The notes beneath the pieces were generated by a model that ran no database searches, was not told the DNA's origin, and worked only from the letters and a program-made list of their open reading frames with translations. From Denitromonas ohlonensis (lineage in GTDB: Bacteria; Pseudomonadota; Gammaproteobacteria; Burkholderiales; Rhodocyclaceae), in the NCBI RefSeq assembly GCF_007625205.1, contig NZ_VMNI01000002.1, forward strand, positions 248,001 through 312,000: a stretch of DNA of 64,000 nucleotides. Direction: 5' to 3'. This document shows, piece by piece, positions 11,623 to 18,909 of this stretch. Made by a program: the position numbers and the translations under genes. Positions within the stretch are counted from its first letter, which is position 1. Every line of letters starts with the position of its first letter.

Positions 11623-11690
11623 GCGGCTTTTCGTTCCGCCACGGTACGAAACCCCCTGTTTTGGCCCATAGCTCCGTTCCGCAGCGGGTC
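11551..11690. repeat. Iteron-like palindromic repeat cluster
   Basis: Four copies of GTTCCGC(A/C)(G/A)CGG: inverted at 11554-11565, direct at 11581-11592, 11633-11644 and 11676-11687. The outer two form a perfect 15-bp inverted repeat (11551-11565 and 11676-11690). The second is itself a 9-bp-arm palindrome (11578-11598). The third is a near-palindrome with one mismatch. No T-run follows any of them, so they are not simple terminators. They may be binding sites for the adjacent winged-helix protein or an origin. Confidence 0.7.
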
Positions 11691-11733
11691 ACCTATCTAA
11701 AGTAGCCATCTATCCACAGAATTTGGAGGCAGC

Positions 11734-12363
11734 ATGAACAAACAAACAGACACCACCGGCGCCCTTGACCGCGCCATCGCCAAAGGCCAGGACAACGCCA
11801 ACAGCCTGATCGAGCGACTGCGGACTGTCACTGCTGAACGCGACCAACTGATTGCCGATACCGAGGCCGCCGAAATCGCGCGCAAGGAGGCCGAAAACGC
11901 GCTTGTGACAGCGCAGGCAGGCGTCGAGCTTGGCGAAGCCAGTGCAGAGGACGTGAGCGCCGCACAGGCGCATTTTGATGAGCTTGAGACCACCGCAGCC
12001 GACCTGCCCGCCAAGCGCCAGCGCATCGCGGTACTGAACGCCATGTGCGAAAAGCTGACTGACAACCACCGCAGCGCGGCGGAGCACCTGCAACGCCTTC
12101 AGGACGACAGGCGCGAAGCCCAACTTGAGGCGGTGGGAAATCTCGCAAAAGCCGCCAACCAAAAGCACATTGAACTGACCGAGGCCGCCGAAGCCGCCGC
12201 CGTTGAAGTCATGGCGTGCGCCGCAGTGCTGGCCGACCAGAAATTCGCCCTTCAAGGCTGCGAGGACGCGCGGCGCTATTTCAATTCAACGATTCGCGGA
12301 GATAGGCCGCACCGCATCTTCCAAAACAAACAGCGCATCGCCGACGAAATCGGCCTTGCGTAA
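11734..12363 (+). CDS. Coiled-coil protein of element 1
   Basis: A 209-residue, Ala/Glu-rich, almost entirely helical protein with heptad patterns from about 10 to 165 (for example SLIERLRTVTAERDQLIADTEAAEIARKEA). No signal peptide or membrane segment. GGAGG precedes the ATG. Function unknown; such proteins in satellites and prophages include scaffold-like and capsid-interfering factors, but nothing here proves that. Element 2 carries a similar Ala/Glu-rich coiled-coil gene in a comparable position (20426-20974), which may mean a shared role. Confidence 0.75.
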   Translation: MNKQTDTTGALDRAIAKGQDNANSLIERLRTVTAERDQLIADTEAAEIARKEAENALVTAQAGVELGEASAEDVSAAQAHFDELETTAADLPAKRQRIAVLNAMCEKLTDNHRSAAEHLQRLQDDRREAQLEAVGNLAKAANQKHIELTEAAEAAAVEVMACAAVLADQKFALQGCEDARRYFNSTIRGDRPHRIFQNKQRIADEIGLA

Positions 12364-12430
12364 CTCGCAGCACCGCCCGGCGGGGGGATTGGTCTCCGAC
12401 CTTGCCGGGCATCACCTCGAAGGACAGAAA

Positions 12431-12679
12431 ATGACAGACAACGAAATTGCAAAACTCAAGGAATACCGGCGTCACGCCCAAGCACGAGTCGCCGCAGGCA
12501 AGGCCAGTCAAAGACTATGGGAGGTGGCTGTTCGCAGTTGCGACGCTGCGCTGAACCCCGAAAAATTCACTCCCGAGGAACACCGCGAGATCAACGCCAG
12601 AGCGGCCCAAACGCTTGCCTCTGTTGAGAAAACGCTGGCAGTCCGAAAAGCCCGCGCAAAGGCAAAGGATGGCGCGTGA
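12431..12679 (+). CDS. Small helical hypothetical protein of element 1
   Basis: An 82-residue basic protein, helical by composition (IAKLKEYRRHAQARVAAGK and a Lys/Arg-rich C-terminus VRKARAKAKDG). No recognised domain. AAGGA precedes the ATG by 8 nt. Its stop overlaps the GTG start of the next gene, so the two are translationally coupled. The basic tail could bind nucleic acid; this is a guess. Confidence 0.68.
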   Translation: MTDNEIAKLKEYRRHAQARVAAGKASQRLWEVAVRSCDAALNPEKFTPEEHREINARAAQTLASVEKTLAVRKARAKAKDGA

Positions 12680-12966
12680 GCGTGAAAAATACAGCCCCCG
12701 TAACTTCCGTGGCAGTTGGCGAAATCGTCGATTCGATACCTCCTGAAAGTACGCCGGCCAAGCGCAGAGTGCCACCGATCAAACTGCACACGCTGCGCGA
12801 CATCAAGACGGAACTTGGCAAGGTGTATCGGGAGGCCCGCGCCGGGAAACTTGAGCCGCAGGACGCGACGCGTCTCGCCTACCTTTTGCGCCAGATTGCC
12901 GACCTGACCGTCCAGACCGACCTAGAGGACCGCATCACCGCGTTGGAGGCGCGAACCAATGAGTAA
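12676..12966 (+). CDS. Small hypothetical protein of element 1, coupled
   Basis: A 96-residue protein with a disordered Pro/Ser-rich N-terminus and a helical C-terminus (LRDIKTELGKVYREARAGKL, then LAYLLRQIADLTVQTDLEDRI). Proteins with this 'trivially small, helical, one gene before a larger one' layout are found near terminase-like genes in prophages, but no family is assigned here. The GTG start overlaps the previous stop, and the ATG of the next gene lies within its last codons, so it belongs to a three-gene coupled unit. Confidence 0.68.
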   Translation: MSVKNTAPVTSVAVGEIVDSIPPESTPAKRRVPPIKLHTLRDIKTELGKVYREARAGKLEPQDATRLAYLLRQIADLTVQTDLEDRITALEARTNE

Positions 12967-13705
12967 AGACATCGCCCGCCGTGTGGCCTCTTTGGAGGCA
13001 ACATACGGCACGCCCCTGCCCACTTGCTCGCCTGCCATCGCCGCAGCCCTCAACGCGACAATAAAGCGCCTTGCGGAGCATCCTGAGCAACCCGTTACCG
13101 AAGCCGATGCCCGCTTGTTGCTTGAGAAGAATGGCGACCGCTGGATAGACCAAGTGGAGGATGAATTTTGGATCGAGGGCAGAGTCACAGCGTTCATTGC
13201 GCTGTGCGAGTTCGCCGCGATACTCGAAACCTTCGGGACTCTGGCGCCAGCGGCTGATGTAGTCGAAACATGGGCGCAACGATTCCGAGACAAGCGGAAA
13301 CTATCGCCCTATCTGCCGCCGACGCGGTATGCGGAGCACGCAGGAAAACCGGACGGCGTCGGGCCGTGGCCTGTCCTTCAAGCCATCCAACACATCGCGG
13401 ACTTGGAGATTCCGGGGCGCCGCGACGACTGCGAGTATTCGTATCGACTCACAGAGGCCGACCGTATCGCGGCCCGGCATCGATCCGCCGGCTACCGGCT
13501 GAAAGACGAATCAGAGAGGGACGCATGGCGAGCCGAGGGCGAGGTGCTATCGGTGAAAGCCGCCATCGCTCAGGTAGTCGAGCTAGGAAAAGATACGGAC
13601 TGGCTTGAACGGTACGCACGAACACAGCCGGAATCGGAAGCAACAGGGCTGGCGCGGGCCTTTGTCAGCACGAAGACCAAAATACCGCCACATGAAACCG
13701 GGTGA
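12959..13705 (+). CDS. Hypothetical protein of element 1
   Basis: A 248-residue soluble protein, unrecognised. It starts with a short helix (IARRVASLEATYG), then a helical region with EQPVTEADARLLLEKNGDR and FWIEGRVTAFIALCEFAAIL, and ends in a polar tail. It overlaps the preceding gene by 8 bp. It is the last gene of the plus-strand block of element 1, before a convergent terminator and the AbiC-like gene. Codon use is less GC-rich at third positions than in the flanking host genes. Confidence 0.68.
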   Translation: MSKDIARRVASLEATYGTPLPTCSPAIAAALNATIKRLAEHPEQPVTEADARLLLEKNGDRWIDQVEDEFWIEGRVTAFIALCEFAAILETFGTLAPAADVVETWAQRFRDKRKLSPYLPPTRYAEHAGKPDGVGPWPVLQAIQHIADLEIPGRRDDCEYSYRLTEADRIAARHRSAGYRLKDESERDAWRAEGEVLSVKAAIAQVVELGKDTDWLERYARTQPESEATGLARAFVSTKTKIPPHETG

Positions 13706-13759
13706 CAACCACTCCGGCCTACCCCGCTAGCAAAAAGACGGCGTGTCGCGTTTCCGGCC

Positions 13760-13782
13760 AAAAAAACAGCATTCGCTGAATG
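13760..13782 (-). terminator. Terminator of the AbiC-like gene
   Basis: On the minus strand a short stem CATTC/GAATG (13770-13774 and 13778-13782) is followed by CTG and seven Ts (complement of the A-run 13760-13766). Confidence 0.6.
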
Positions 13783-13797
13783 GGACGCCGGCATCCA

Positions 13798-14724
13798 TCA
13801 GCCCCACGTCAAGCGTCCCGAATTAGCGATGGTATCTAGCGCAGGATACCTATCCGGATCTAGATTCCTGAATATTTGATAGTTTTCTACTTCATGCTCT
13901 GTGAGCGACACGACAGCCAGTTGATAAGAAATGAAAAGTGCCAGCAATTCGTACTCTGAAAGCTGGCTCAATACAATTCTTACGTATCTTGCTGCATCCA
14001 AATTTTCTCCGTCTGTCTCGCCGAGCCAAACAAACAGCTCTGACAGAGAACGCAGCGCAGGACCGAAGAGCCCTGTATGTGCTGATTGGTATCGACTCGC
14101 ATAGGCAAACCAAACTTTGAAGTCACGCTCATAGCTTTTAGCTTGCTCTGACGCCAAGCCTTCTCTTGGCTGAAAAACAGGAGGCTCGTTGGGGTTTTCT
14201 TTACGGAACCATTGCTGAATATTGGCCTCTTTGACGAGTCGAATGACCTCCAAGTCGAGATTCATCTTTTCTTTTGCTGAATCGAAGAGGGCGCGTGAGT
14301 GCAGTAGCCAAGCAAAAAAAGTTTGCTCGAACCTCTGCCGGTCAATCGCCCTATTCTGTTGCTCAAGCGCCCGAGCCGAGTTCGCCATCTCAATCTGCGA
14401 CAGTTCAAGCGCCTTCTGTGAAGCCTTGGCGACCTCCCGCGACAACCTCAATTCTTTTGCCTGCATGGCCAAAGTCATCAACAGGCCAAGAAGTGCAAAG
14501 AACGAAAACGCAGGGTTCAGAACGCCGCCAAGGTAGTCGCCTAGCTGACCCCACGCAGCGGGGTCGCCGGAAATAGGGGCGTCGTAAAAACGGAGAACGT
14601 AGAAGCCGACAGCTAAGACCGCAAGGACCGCCGCAACGAGAAGAATTCCGGCCAGTAGTCCGGGCAGCTTGGACTCATGCTCAATGATCGACCGCTCGGC
14701 GCTCTCACCTGTCTCCGACATCAT
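13798..14724 (-). CDS. AbiC-like putative phage abortive-infection membrane protein
   Basis: A 308-residue protein with two N-terminal membrane segments (about 22-48, LLAGILLVAAVLAVLAVGFY, and 65-90, around FSFFALLGLLMTLAMQ). A coiled coil follows (about 90-130, KELRLSREVAKASQKALELS), then a cytoplasmic domain beginning RQRFEQTFFAWLLHSRALFD. This order, and the F(E)xTFF motif after the coiled coil, match the putative AbiC-type phage abortive-infection family. The likely role is aborting growth on phage infection, protecting the host and the resident element. It stands alone on the opposite strand next to the right end of element 1, the usual place for cargo. Double ATG start at 14724/14721. 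Confidence 0.72.
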   Translation of the reverse strand: MMSETGESAERSIIEHESKLPGLLAGILLVAAVLAVLAVGFYVLRFYDAPISGDPAAWGQLGDYLGGVLNPAFSFFALLGLLMTLAMQAKELRLSREVAKASQKALELSQIEMANSARALEQQNRAIDRQRFEQTFFAWLLHSRALFDSAKEKMNLDLEVIRLVKEANIQQWFRKENPNEPPVFQPREGLASEQAKSYERDFKVWFAYASRYQSAHTGLFGPALRSLSELFVWLGETDGENLDAARYVRIVLSQLSEYELLALFISYQLAVVSLTEHEVENYQIFRNLDPDRYPALDTIANSGRLTWG

Positions 14725-14814
14725 CGACTTGTCTCATCTCGTGAAAAATGAGGCGATTATGTCATATGGGAGACCGGCGCGTCCGACTCAACAGCGAGTT
14801 AAGCACTCGCCCGT

Positions 14815-14887
14815 TTGGCGGGTTTTTTGGCGGGTGCCATTGGGGTGACACCAGAACCCTCAACAACCACAAGGGGTTTGGCGGGTT
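14815..14887. promoter_or_regulatory. Arm-type integrase-binding repeats, right end of element 1
   Basis: TTGGCGGGTT (14815-14824), TTGGCGGGTG (14827-14836) and TTGGCGGGTT (14878-14887) occur in the same orientation as the left-end copies at 7982-8003. The last copy abuts the attachment core. The first pair, within CCCGTTTGGCGGGTTTTTT, also looks like a small terminator. Confidence 0.6.
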
Positions 14888-14889
14888 AT

Positions 14890-14945
14890 TGGCGGAAGCT
14901 CAGGGATTCGAACCCTGGATACCTTTCGGTATGCCGGTTTTCAAG
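14890..14945 (-). pseudogene. 3' half of the disrupted host tRNA-Ser(UGA)
   Basis: On the minus strand this is the anticodon loop CTTGAAA, the 3' anticodon-stem strand ACCGG, the variable arm, the T arm, the acceptor strand and encoded CCA. The 5' half is 8.3 kb away at 23248-23286. Joining both through the shared loop gives a complete 88-nt tRNA-Ser with a perfect CCGGT/ACCGG anticodon stem. Its last bases also serve as the right attachment repeat of element 1. Confidence 0.88.
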
Positions 14946-15056
14946 TTTGGCGTAGCCGTACTTTACCCTACTTTGTTTAGCCATACACACCTATACAAAT
15001 CAACGATTTAGTCCGCTTGCGTGTTTGGTGTAACCTGTCGTACCTTTACCCATGAT

Positions 15057-15073
15057 GTTAAACATACGTTAAA
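15057..15073. repeat. Subterminal repeat of element 2, left copy
   Basis: GTTAAACATACGTTAAA, matched at 23004-23020 by GTTAAACATGTGTTAAA (15 of 17 identical, same orientation). Each copy contains two GTTAAA half-sites. Found just inside both ends of the element and upstream of the integrase gene, so it is a candidate arm-type or excisionase site. Confidence 0.6.
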
Positions 15074-15094
15074 AACACGTCTTGGAGAAGGAAA

Positions 15095-16393
15095 ATGACA
15101 CGGCTGACAAAGGAATTCATCGACAAAGTTCCGCTACCCGCGAAGGGCAACAAGGTCTATTGGGACGACCAGCTTAAAGGCTTCGGTCTGCGCGTCACGG
15201 CTGCGGGAAAGAAGGTCTTTGTCGTCATGGGTAGGGTAAAAGGCGAGCAGGTGGGCATCACCATTGGGCCTTATGGTGTCTGGACAGTTGATCTTGCACG
15301 GAACGGCGATACACGAAAAACCCCAGACAACTCAATCGAGATAGTGAGGCCGGGTGCAAAGCACCTGCTCAACGCAATGCAAGCGGGCATTGACCCCCGC
15401 GAGGAACGCAGAAAGCAGGAAGTGTCCGAGGTCACGTTGCGGAAGGTTGCCGACGCCTACGTCGCCCGACCCGGCAAGCTCAAGGAGAGCAGCAAGGGCG
15501 AGATTGAACGCCATGTGGCTACCACCTTTGAGGCATGGGCAGACAAACCTATCACCGCCATTACCGAGGACATGTGCCGTGATCGTTATAGGGAAATGCT
15601 CACGAAGGGTCTGCGAGGCAAGGCACCAGCCCCCGGACAGGCGAACCAAGCATTTTCCGTCCTTCGCGCCTTAATCAATTTCGCGGGTCGTAGGTACAAA
15701 CAGAGCAACGGTGCGCCTCTGATTACCCTTAACCCAGTCAAAGCACTGAAGGACGACTGGGTGAAGTTGCAGCCCCGTATGACTAATATCGGCGAGAGCA
15801 AGGTCGGGGCGGTCTGGCACATGCTGACCACATCCCGCGCCGAGGCATACAACCGCGACACCCTTGCCAGCATTGACCTTGTCATGTTCTTGCTGCTGAC
15901 CGGCGCACGCATTGGCGAGGCATCCGCGCTCACTTGGGACAGGGTCAATTTTGACGAGGGCTGGTGGCACATACCTGACCCCAAGAACAAGAACCCTGTG
16001 TGGTTGCCGCTGTCGTCGCAAGCCTTTGAACTGCTCAAGGGCCGCCAGCGCGTGAAGGGTAGCCCGTTCGTTTTCACCAGTTGGGGTAAGGCAGGCCACA
16101 TCAAAGACCCCCGCGACACGATGGGCAAGGTCAGCGAAGCCGCGGGCACCAAAATCGCGCCTCACGATCTGCGCCGTACATTTGTCGCCATAGGCTTCCA
16201 GAACTGCGGCGTTGATCTTTCCAAGCTGGAACTGCTGACGAATCACGTCCTTAAAGGTGTAACCGCCACTCATTACCTACCGAAGCAGCGCCTGCAATAC
16301 CTACTCCCGGAGGTGCAGCGCATAGGCGACTGGATCGAGGCGCAGGGTAAGGCCGCTGCCAGCGTGGTTATTGAGGAAACCGCCCCCGCATAG
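15095..16393 (+). CDS. int: Tyrosine recombinase, integrase of element 2
   Basis: A 432-residue site-specific recombinase. The N-terminal arm-binding region (about 1-100, with YWDDQLKGFGLRVTAAGKKVFVV) is followed by a core-binding domain (about 115-235). The catalytic domain has Arg in LLTGARIGEA, HDLRRTF, His in TNHVL and the nucleophile Tyr in ATHYLP (about 394). It should recombine within the tRNA-Ser anticodon loop, judging from the element boundaries. GGAGAAGGA precedes the ATG. It differs clearly from the element 1 integrase, consistent with use of a different part of the same tRNA gene. Confidence 0.94.
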   Translation: MTRLTKEFIDKVPLPAKGNKVYWDDQLKGFGLRVTAAGKKVFVVMGRVKGEQVGITIGPYGVWTVDLARNGDTRKTPDNSIEIVRPGAKHLLNAMQAGIDPREERRKQEVSEVTLRKVADAYVARPGKLKESSKGEIERHVATTFEAWADKPITAITEDMCRDRYREMLTKGLRGKAPAPGQANQAFSVLRALINFAGRRYKQSNGAPLITLNPVKALKDDWVKLQPRMTNIGESKVGAVWHMLTTSRAEAYNRDTLASIDLVMFLLLTGARIGEASALTWDRVNFDEGWWHIPDPKNKNPVWLPLSSQAFELLKGRQRVKGSPFVFTSWGKAGHIKDPRDTMGKVSEAAGTKIAPHDLRRTFVAIGFQNCGVDLSKLELLTNHVLKGVTATHYLPKQRLQYLLPEVQRIGDWIEAQGKAAASVVIEETAPA

Positions 16394-16412
16394 TTTGACG
16401 AAACTAAAGCGG

Positions 16413-16498
16413 GCGGCGCTTGCATGGCCGATGATTCATCGCGTACAGTTGCGTTCAGTTGCAACCCGAATACGCAATGTAATTCGGGGAAGCGCCGC
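16413..16498. other. Nested inverted repeats between integrase and HTH gene
   Basis: The roughly 300 bp between 16394 and 16693 contain no supported gene but are structured. An outer 9-bp stem, GCGGCGCTT/AAGCGCCGC (16413-16421 and 16490-16498), encloses CCCGAAT/ATTCGGG (16465-16471 and 16482-16488) and an overlapping GTTGC/GCAAC pair (16449-16453 and 16461-16465). It could be a structured RNA leader, an attenuator or a recombination control site. Confidence 0.45.
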
Positions 16499-16693
16499 AC
16501 TGGGGCGCTCCCGCGAGGAAAATTCCAGAGCCGAGAGCTGGTGAGCTAAGGGTGAAAGCCCCCCAAGGAACCAGACACCGCCCGAACCCGTAAGTGGGCT
16601 GAGTGACCCTCAAATAATTCCACGGCAAGCTCGCCTTGCTGCTGCACTACCAGATACACCGCATCGGCAAGGCACGTCTTAGGACTTGCCCAA

Positions 16694-16933
16694 ATGACTG
16701 CCGCACGCAAACTGCTCACCAACGCCGAAACCGCCGAACTACTTGGCATCCTTCCCAACACGCTGGAAATTTGGAGGGGCAAGGGTAAAGGCCCGCGCTT
16801 CCTGAAAATGGGGCCGCGCAAGCAAGACGCCATTCGCTACGACGAAGCCGAAGTGATGGCATGGATTCAGGAGCGCACCTGCTCCAATACCAGCCAATAC
16901 ATGAACCTCCCGCAACAAGCCCAGCACGCTTGA
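16694..16933 (+). CDS. AlpA/MerR-type HTH, excisionase-like protein of element 2
   Basis: A 79-residue DNA-binding protein. The segment LLTNAETAELLGILPNTLEIWR is an HTH, followed by the wing GKGKGPRFLKMGPRKQDAIRY and the final helix DEAEVMAWIQER, the usual HTH_17/AlpA layout. Such proteins act as excisionases or as activators of replication genes in P4-like satellites. AGGA lies about 12 nt before the ATG. It is directly followed (10 nt) by the DUF3987 gene, so the two are probably co-expressed. Confidence 0.83.
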   Translation: MTAARKLLTNAETAELLGILPNTLEIWRGKGKGPRFLKMGPRKQDAIRYDEAEVMAWIQERTCSNTSQYMNLPQQAQHA

Positions 16934-16943
16934 GGGGAACGAC

Positions 16944-18542
16944 ATGTCACACGATCAAGAAAAAACCGGCGAGGGTCGCAACACCCTGCCGGTTAAGGAC
17001 GAAACCAGCCCCCTGAATGGACTAGGGGCTAGTTTAGGAAACCTCGCCGCGCAGGGCTTTGACAATTTGGGCGCACAGCAGGACGACGGTAGCGATCAAT
17101 ACCAGTACGGCGGCACCATGCCGATCTTCGCCCCTGTCGCCCAGCAGCCCGACCATATCGCATGGCCTCCGGGGTTTGCGGGTGCCTTGGCGAGCTTTAT
17201 CTACCACTCAGCACCGCGCCCGGTCGCAGAGGTTGCGATTGTCGGGGCGCTTGGGCTGCTCGCTGGAATATGTGGTCGTCGATGGGTCATTTCCAATACG
17301 GGGCTTAACCTCTACCTCATCTTGGTTGCTCGTTCTGCGATAGGCAAAGAGGCGATGCTTACCGGGATCGGGGCGCTAGTCATGGCAGCGTCGAAGAAGG
17401 CACCTGACGCAGCGCGGTTCGTGAGCTTCACTGACTTTGCATCCGGCCCCGCGCTGGTGAAGGCGATTGCTGAGAATAGCTGCTTCGTGAATGTCGCGGG
17501 TGAGTTTGGCCACAAGTTTGCGAAGATGGCAAAAGCGAAGGAAGGACCGGAAAACTCGCTTCGAAACGTACTCACGAACCTGTATGCCAAGTCTGGGCCG
17601 CAGTCGATTGCGGGCGGTATTTCATACAGTGACAAGGAGAAGAACGCAAACGCCCATGCAGGTATTGCGTATAGCTTGGTTGGCGAAACCACCCCCGGCA
17701 CTTTCTACGACGCAATTACTCAAGACGTGATGGCTGACGGGTTCATGTCACGCTTCACGGTTATTGCTTACGAAGGCGACAGGCCGGACAAGAACCCTTG
17801 CCCGCAACTGGTGCCGCCAGAGAACTACATCATTCACCTCTCTGACATCGTCATGCAGGCCGTACAGCATGAGCTTCGTAATCAGTATCAGGATGTGTAT
17901 TTTTCACCTGACGCGGAACAGATGCTAACTGCATTCGAGGCTGAGTGCGACAGCAACATACGGAAGGCAGGAGACGACGAATCCCGCCGACAGATGTGGA
18001 ACCGGGCGCACCTCAAGGCGCTTCGCATTGCCGCTCTGCTGGCGGTCGCCGACAACTGCCTGAACCCCTGGATAACCGCAGACCATGCGAAATGGGCGAT
18101 TGACCTTGTTCGGCGGGACATCGCTCTGTTTTCCAAGCGTCTGAACGGCGGCGATATTGGCGATGGCGACGACGTTCGGCAAAACAAGGTTCTGGCACTG
18201 CTTCTCGAATACCTGACCCACGATCTGCCGGACACATGGAAGCACATTGAGCCGATGAAACGTAACGGCATCGTTCCATATAACTGGCTTCAAAACAGGA
18301 CGCAGCGTGTATCGGCGTTTGAAAAGCACCCGATGAAATCTACGGTGGCATTACAGCAAACAATCAACGCGCTGATTAACTGCGGCGTCATTAGCGAGGT
18401 GTCGAAATTGCAGATGACGGAGAAGTTCGAAAAGCACTCAAAGGCTTATGCCATCGTGGAATTGCCGGGATACGAGAAACCGGCAGTCACAAGGGACTGG
18501 ACAGATAAATTCATGGAGGCCGCCAAGGTGAAAAGCAAATGA
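16944..18542 (+). CDS. DUF3987 replication-associated protein of element 2
   Basis: A 532-residue protein of the DUF3987 (YfjI-like primase/helicase-associated) family. After a disordered N-terminus (1-65) comes WPPGFAGALASFIYHSAPRPVAEVAIVGALGLLAGICGRRW, then LYLILVARSAIGKEAM (about 124-138) at the Walker A position, and SCFVNVAGEFGH (about 179-190) at the Walker B position. The C-terminal half is helical and ends in a winged-helix-like stretch. The P-loop is degenerate: GKE replaces GKS/T. These proteins are linked to replication of plasmids, phages and satellites. An AT-rich repeat region lies directly downstream. GAGGGGA precedes the ATG. Confidence 0.82.
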   Translation: MSHDQEKTGEGRNTLPVKDETSPLNGLGASLGNLAAQGFDNLGAQQDDGSDQYQYGGTMPIFAPVAQQPDHIAWPPGFAGALASFIYHSAPRPVAEVAIVGALGLLAGICGRRWVISNTGLNLYLILVARSAIGKEAMLTGIGALVMAASKKAPDAARFVSFTDFASGPALVKAIAENSCFVNVAGEFGHKFAKMAKAKEGPENSLRNVLTNLYAKSGPQSIAGGISYSDKEKNANAHAGIAYSLVGETTPGTFYDAITQDVMADGFMSRFTVIAYEGDRPDKNPCPQLVPPENYIIHLSDIVMQAVQHELRNQYQDVYFSPDAEQMLTAFEAECDSNIRKAGDDESRRQMWNRAHLKALRIAALLAVADNCLNPWITADHAKWAIDLVRRDIALFSKRLNGGDIGDGDDVRQNKVLALLLEYLTHDLPDTWKHIEPMKRNGIVPYNWLQNRTQRVSAFEKHPMKSTVALQQTINALINCGVISEVSKLQMTEKFEKHSKAYAIVELPGYEKPAVTRDWTDKFMEAAKVKSK

Positions 18543-18606
18543 CAACCACATAGGCTAGTAGCGCCTCAATAGCGCAACTAGCCTACCTTCCATCGGATGT
18601 GGCGGG

Positions 18607-18840
18607 AAGATCGGGCTAGAAGTAGCCTGCGATAGCAAGATCGGGCTATTGCCGCAAACCCAAGCGCAGCAAGGGTTTTAAGTAAAAAAATAAAAAAAAT
18701 AGCGTAATAGCCAAAGGTACTTAAATTGTCAGTTTGTGCGAGAAAAGGGGTGAGGATGGGTGGGCTTGGCTATTACGCTATTACGCTATTTTTTCCAGTG
18801 CCAGCCAAACCATAGCCAGCCAACGCCATGCAAACCATAG
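18607..18840. other. Candidate replication origin of element 2
   Basis: The noncoding stretch 18543-18909 has two exact direct repeats AAGATCGGGCTA 30 bp apart (18607-18618 and 18637-18648). An A-rich tract (18681-18699) is followed by a 15-bp inverted repeat AATAGCGTAATAGCC (18698-18712) with its complement at 18768-18782. AACCATAG occurs twice between 18800 and 18840. AT-rich DNA, iterated short repeats and a position beside a DUF3987 gene fit an origin; a regulatory or terminator function is also possible. Confidence 0.5.
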
Positions 18841-18909
18841 TGATGCAACGGACAACAAACCGGCAGCGCCAGCGGCCTGCCAATGTGGTAATCAACAGGA
18901 GAAAGTGAA

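Larger units (their letters stand above)
7845..14903. mobile_element. Integrative element 1 at the 3' end of tRNA-Ser(UGA)
   Basis: About 7.04 kb flanked by identical 17-bp repeats TATTGGCGGAAGCTCAG (7845-7861 and 14887-14903). The repeat is the tRNA-Ser 3' end (encoded CCA, acceptor strand and first bases of the T arm) plus trailing sequence. The integrase gene lies next to the left repeat. TTGGCGGGT-type arm sites lie inside both ends. Content: integrase, two overlapping small genes, AlpA-like regulator, HTH and winged-helix proteins, iteron-like repeats, coiled-coil and small unknown genes, and an AbiC-like defence gene on the opposite strand. No capsid, tail, lysis or conjugation genes were seen, which suggests a satellite-type or otherwise mobilisable island. 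Confidence 0.88.

Noticed and set aside
14815-14836. Only a terminator at the right end of element 1
   Set aside because: CCCGTTTGGCGGGTTTTTT could terminate, but the TTGGCGGGT motif recurs at both ends of the element in one orientation, so an arm-site role is preferred.
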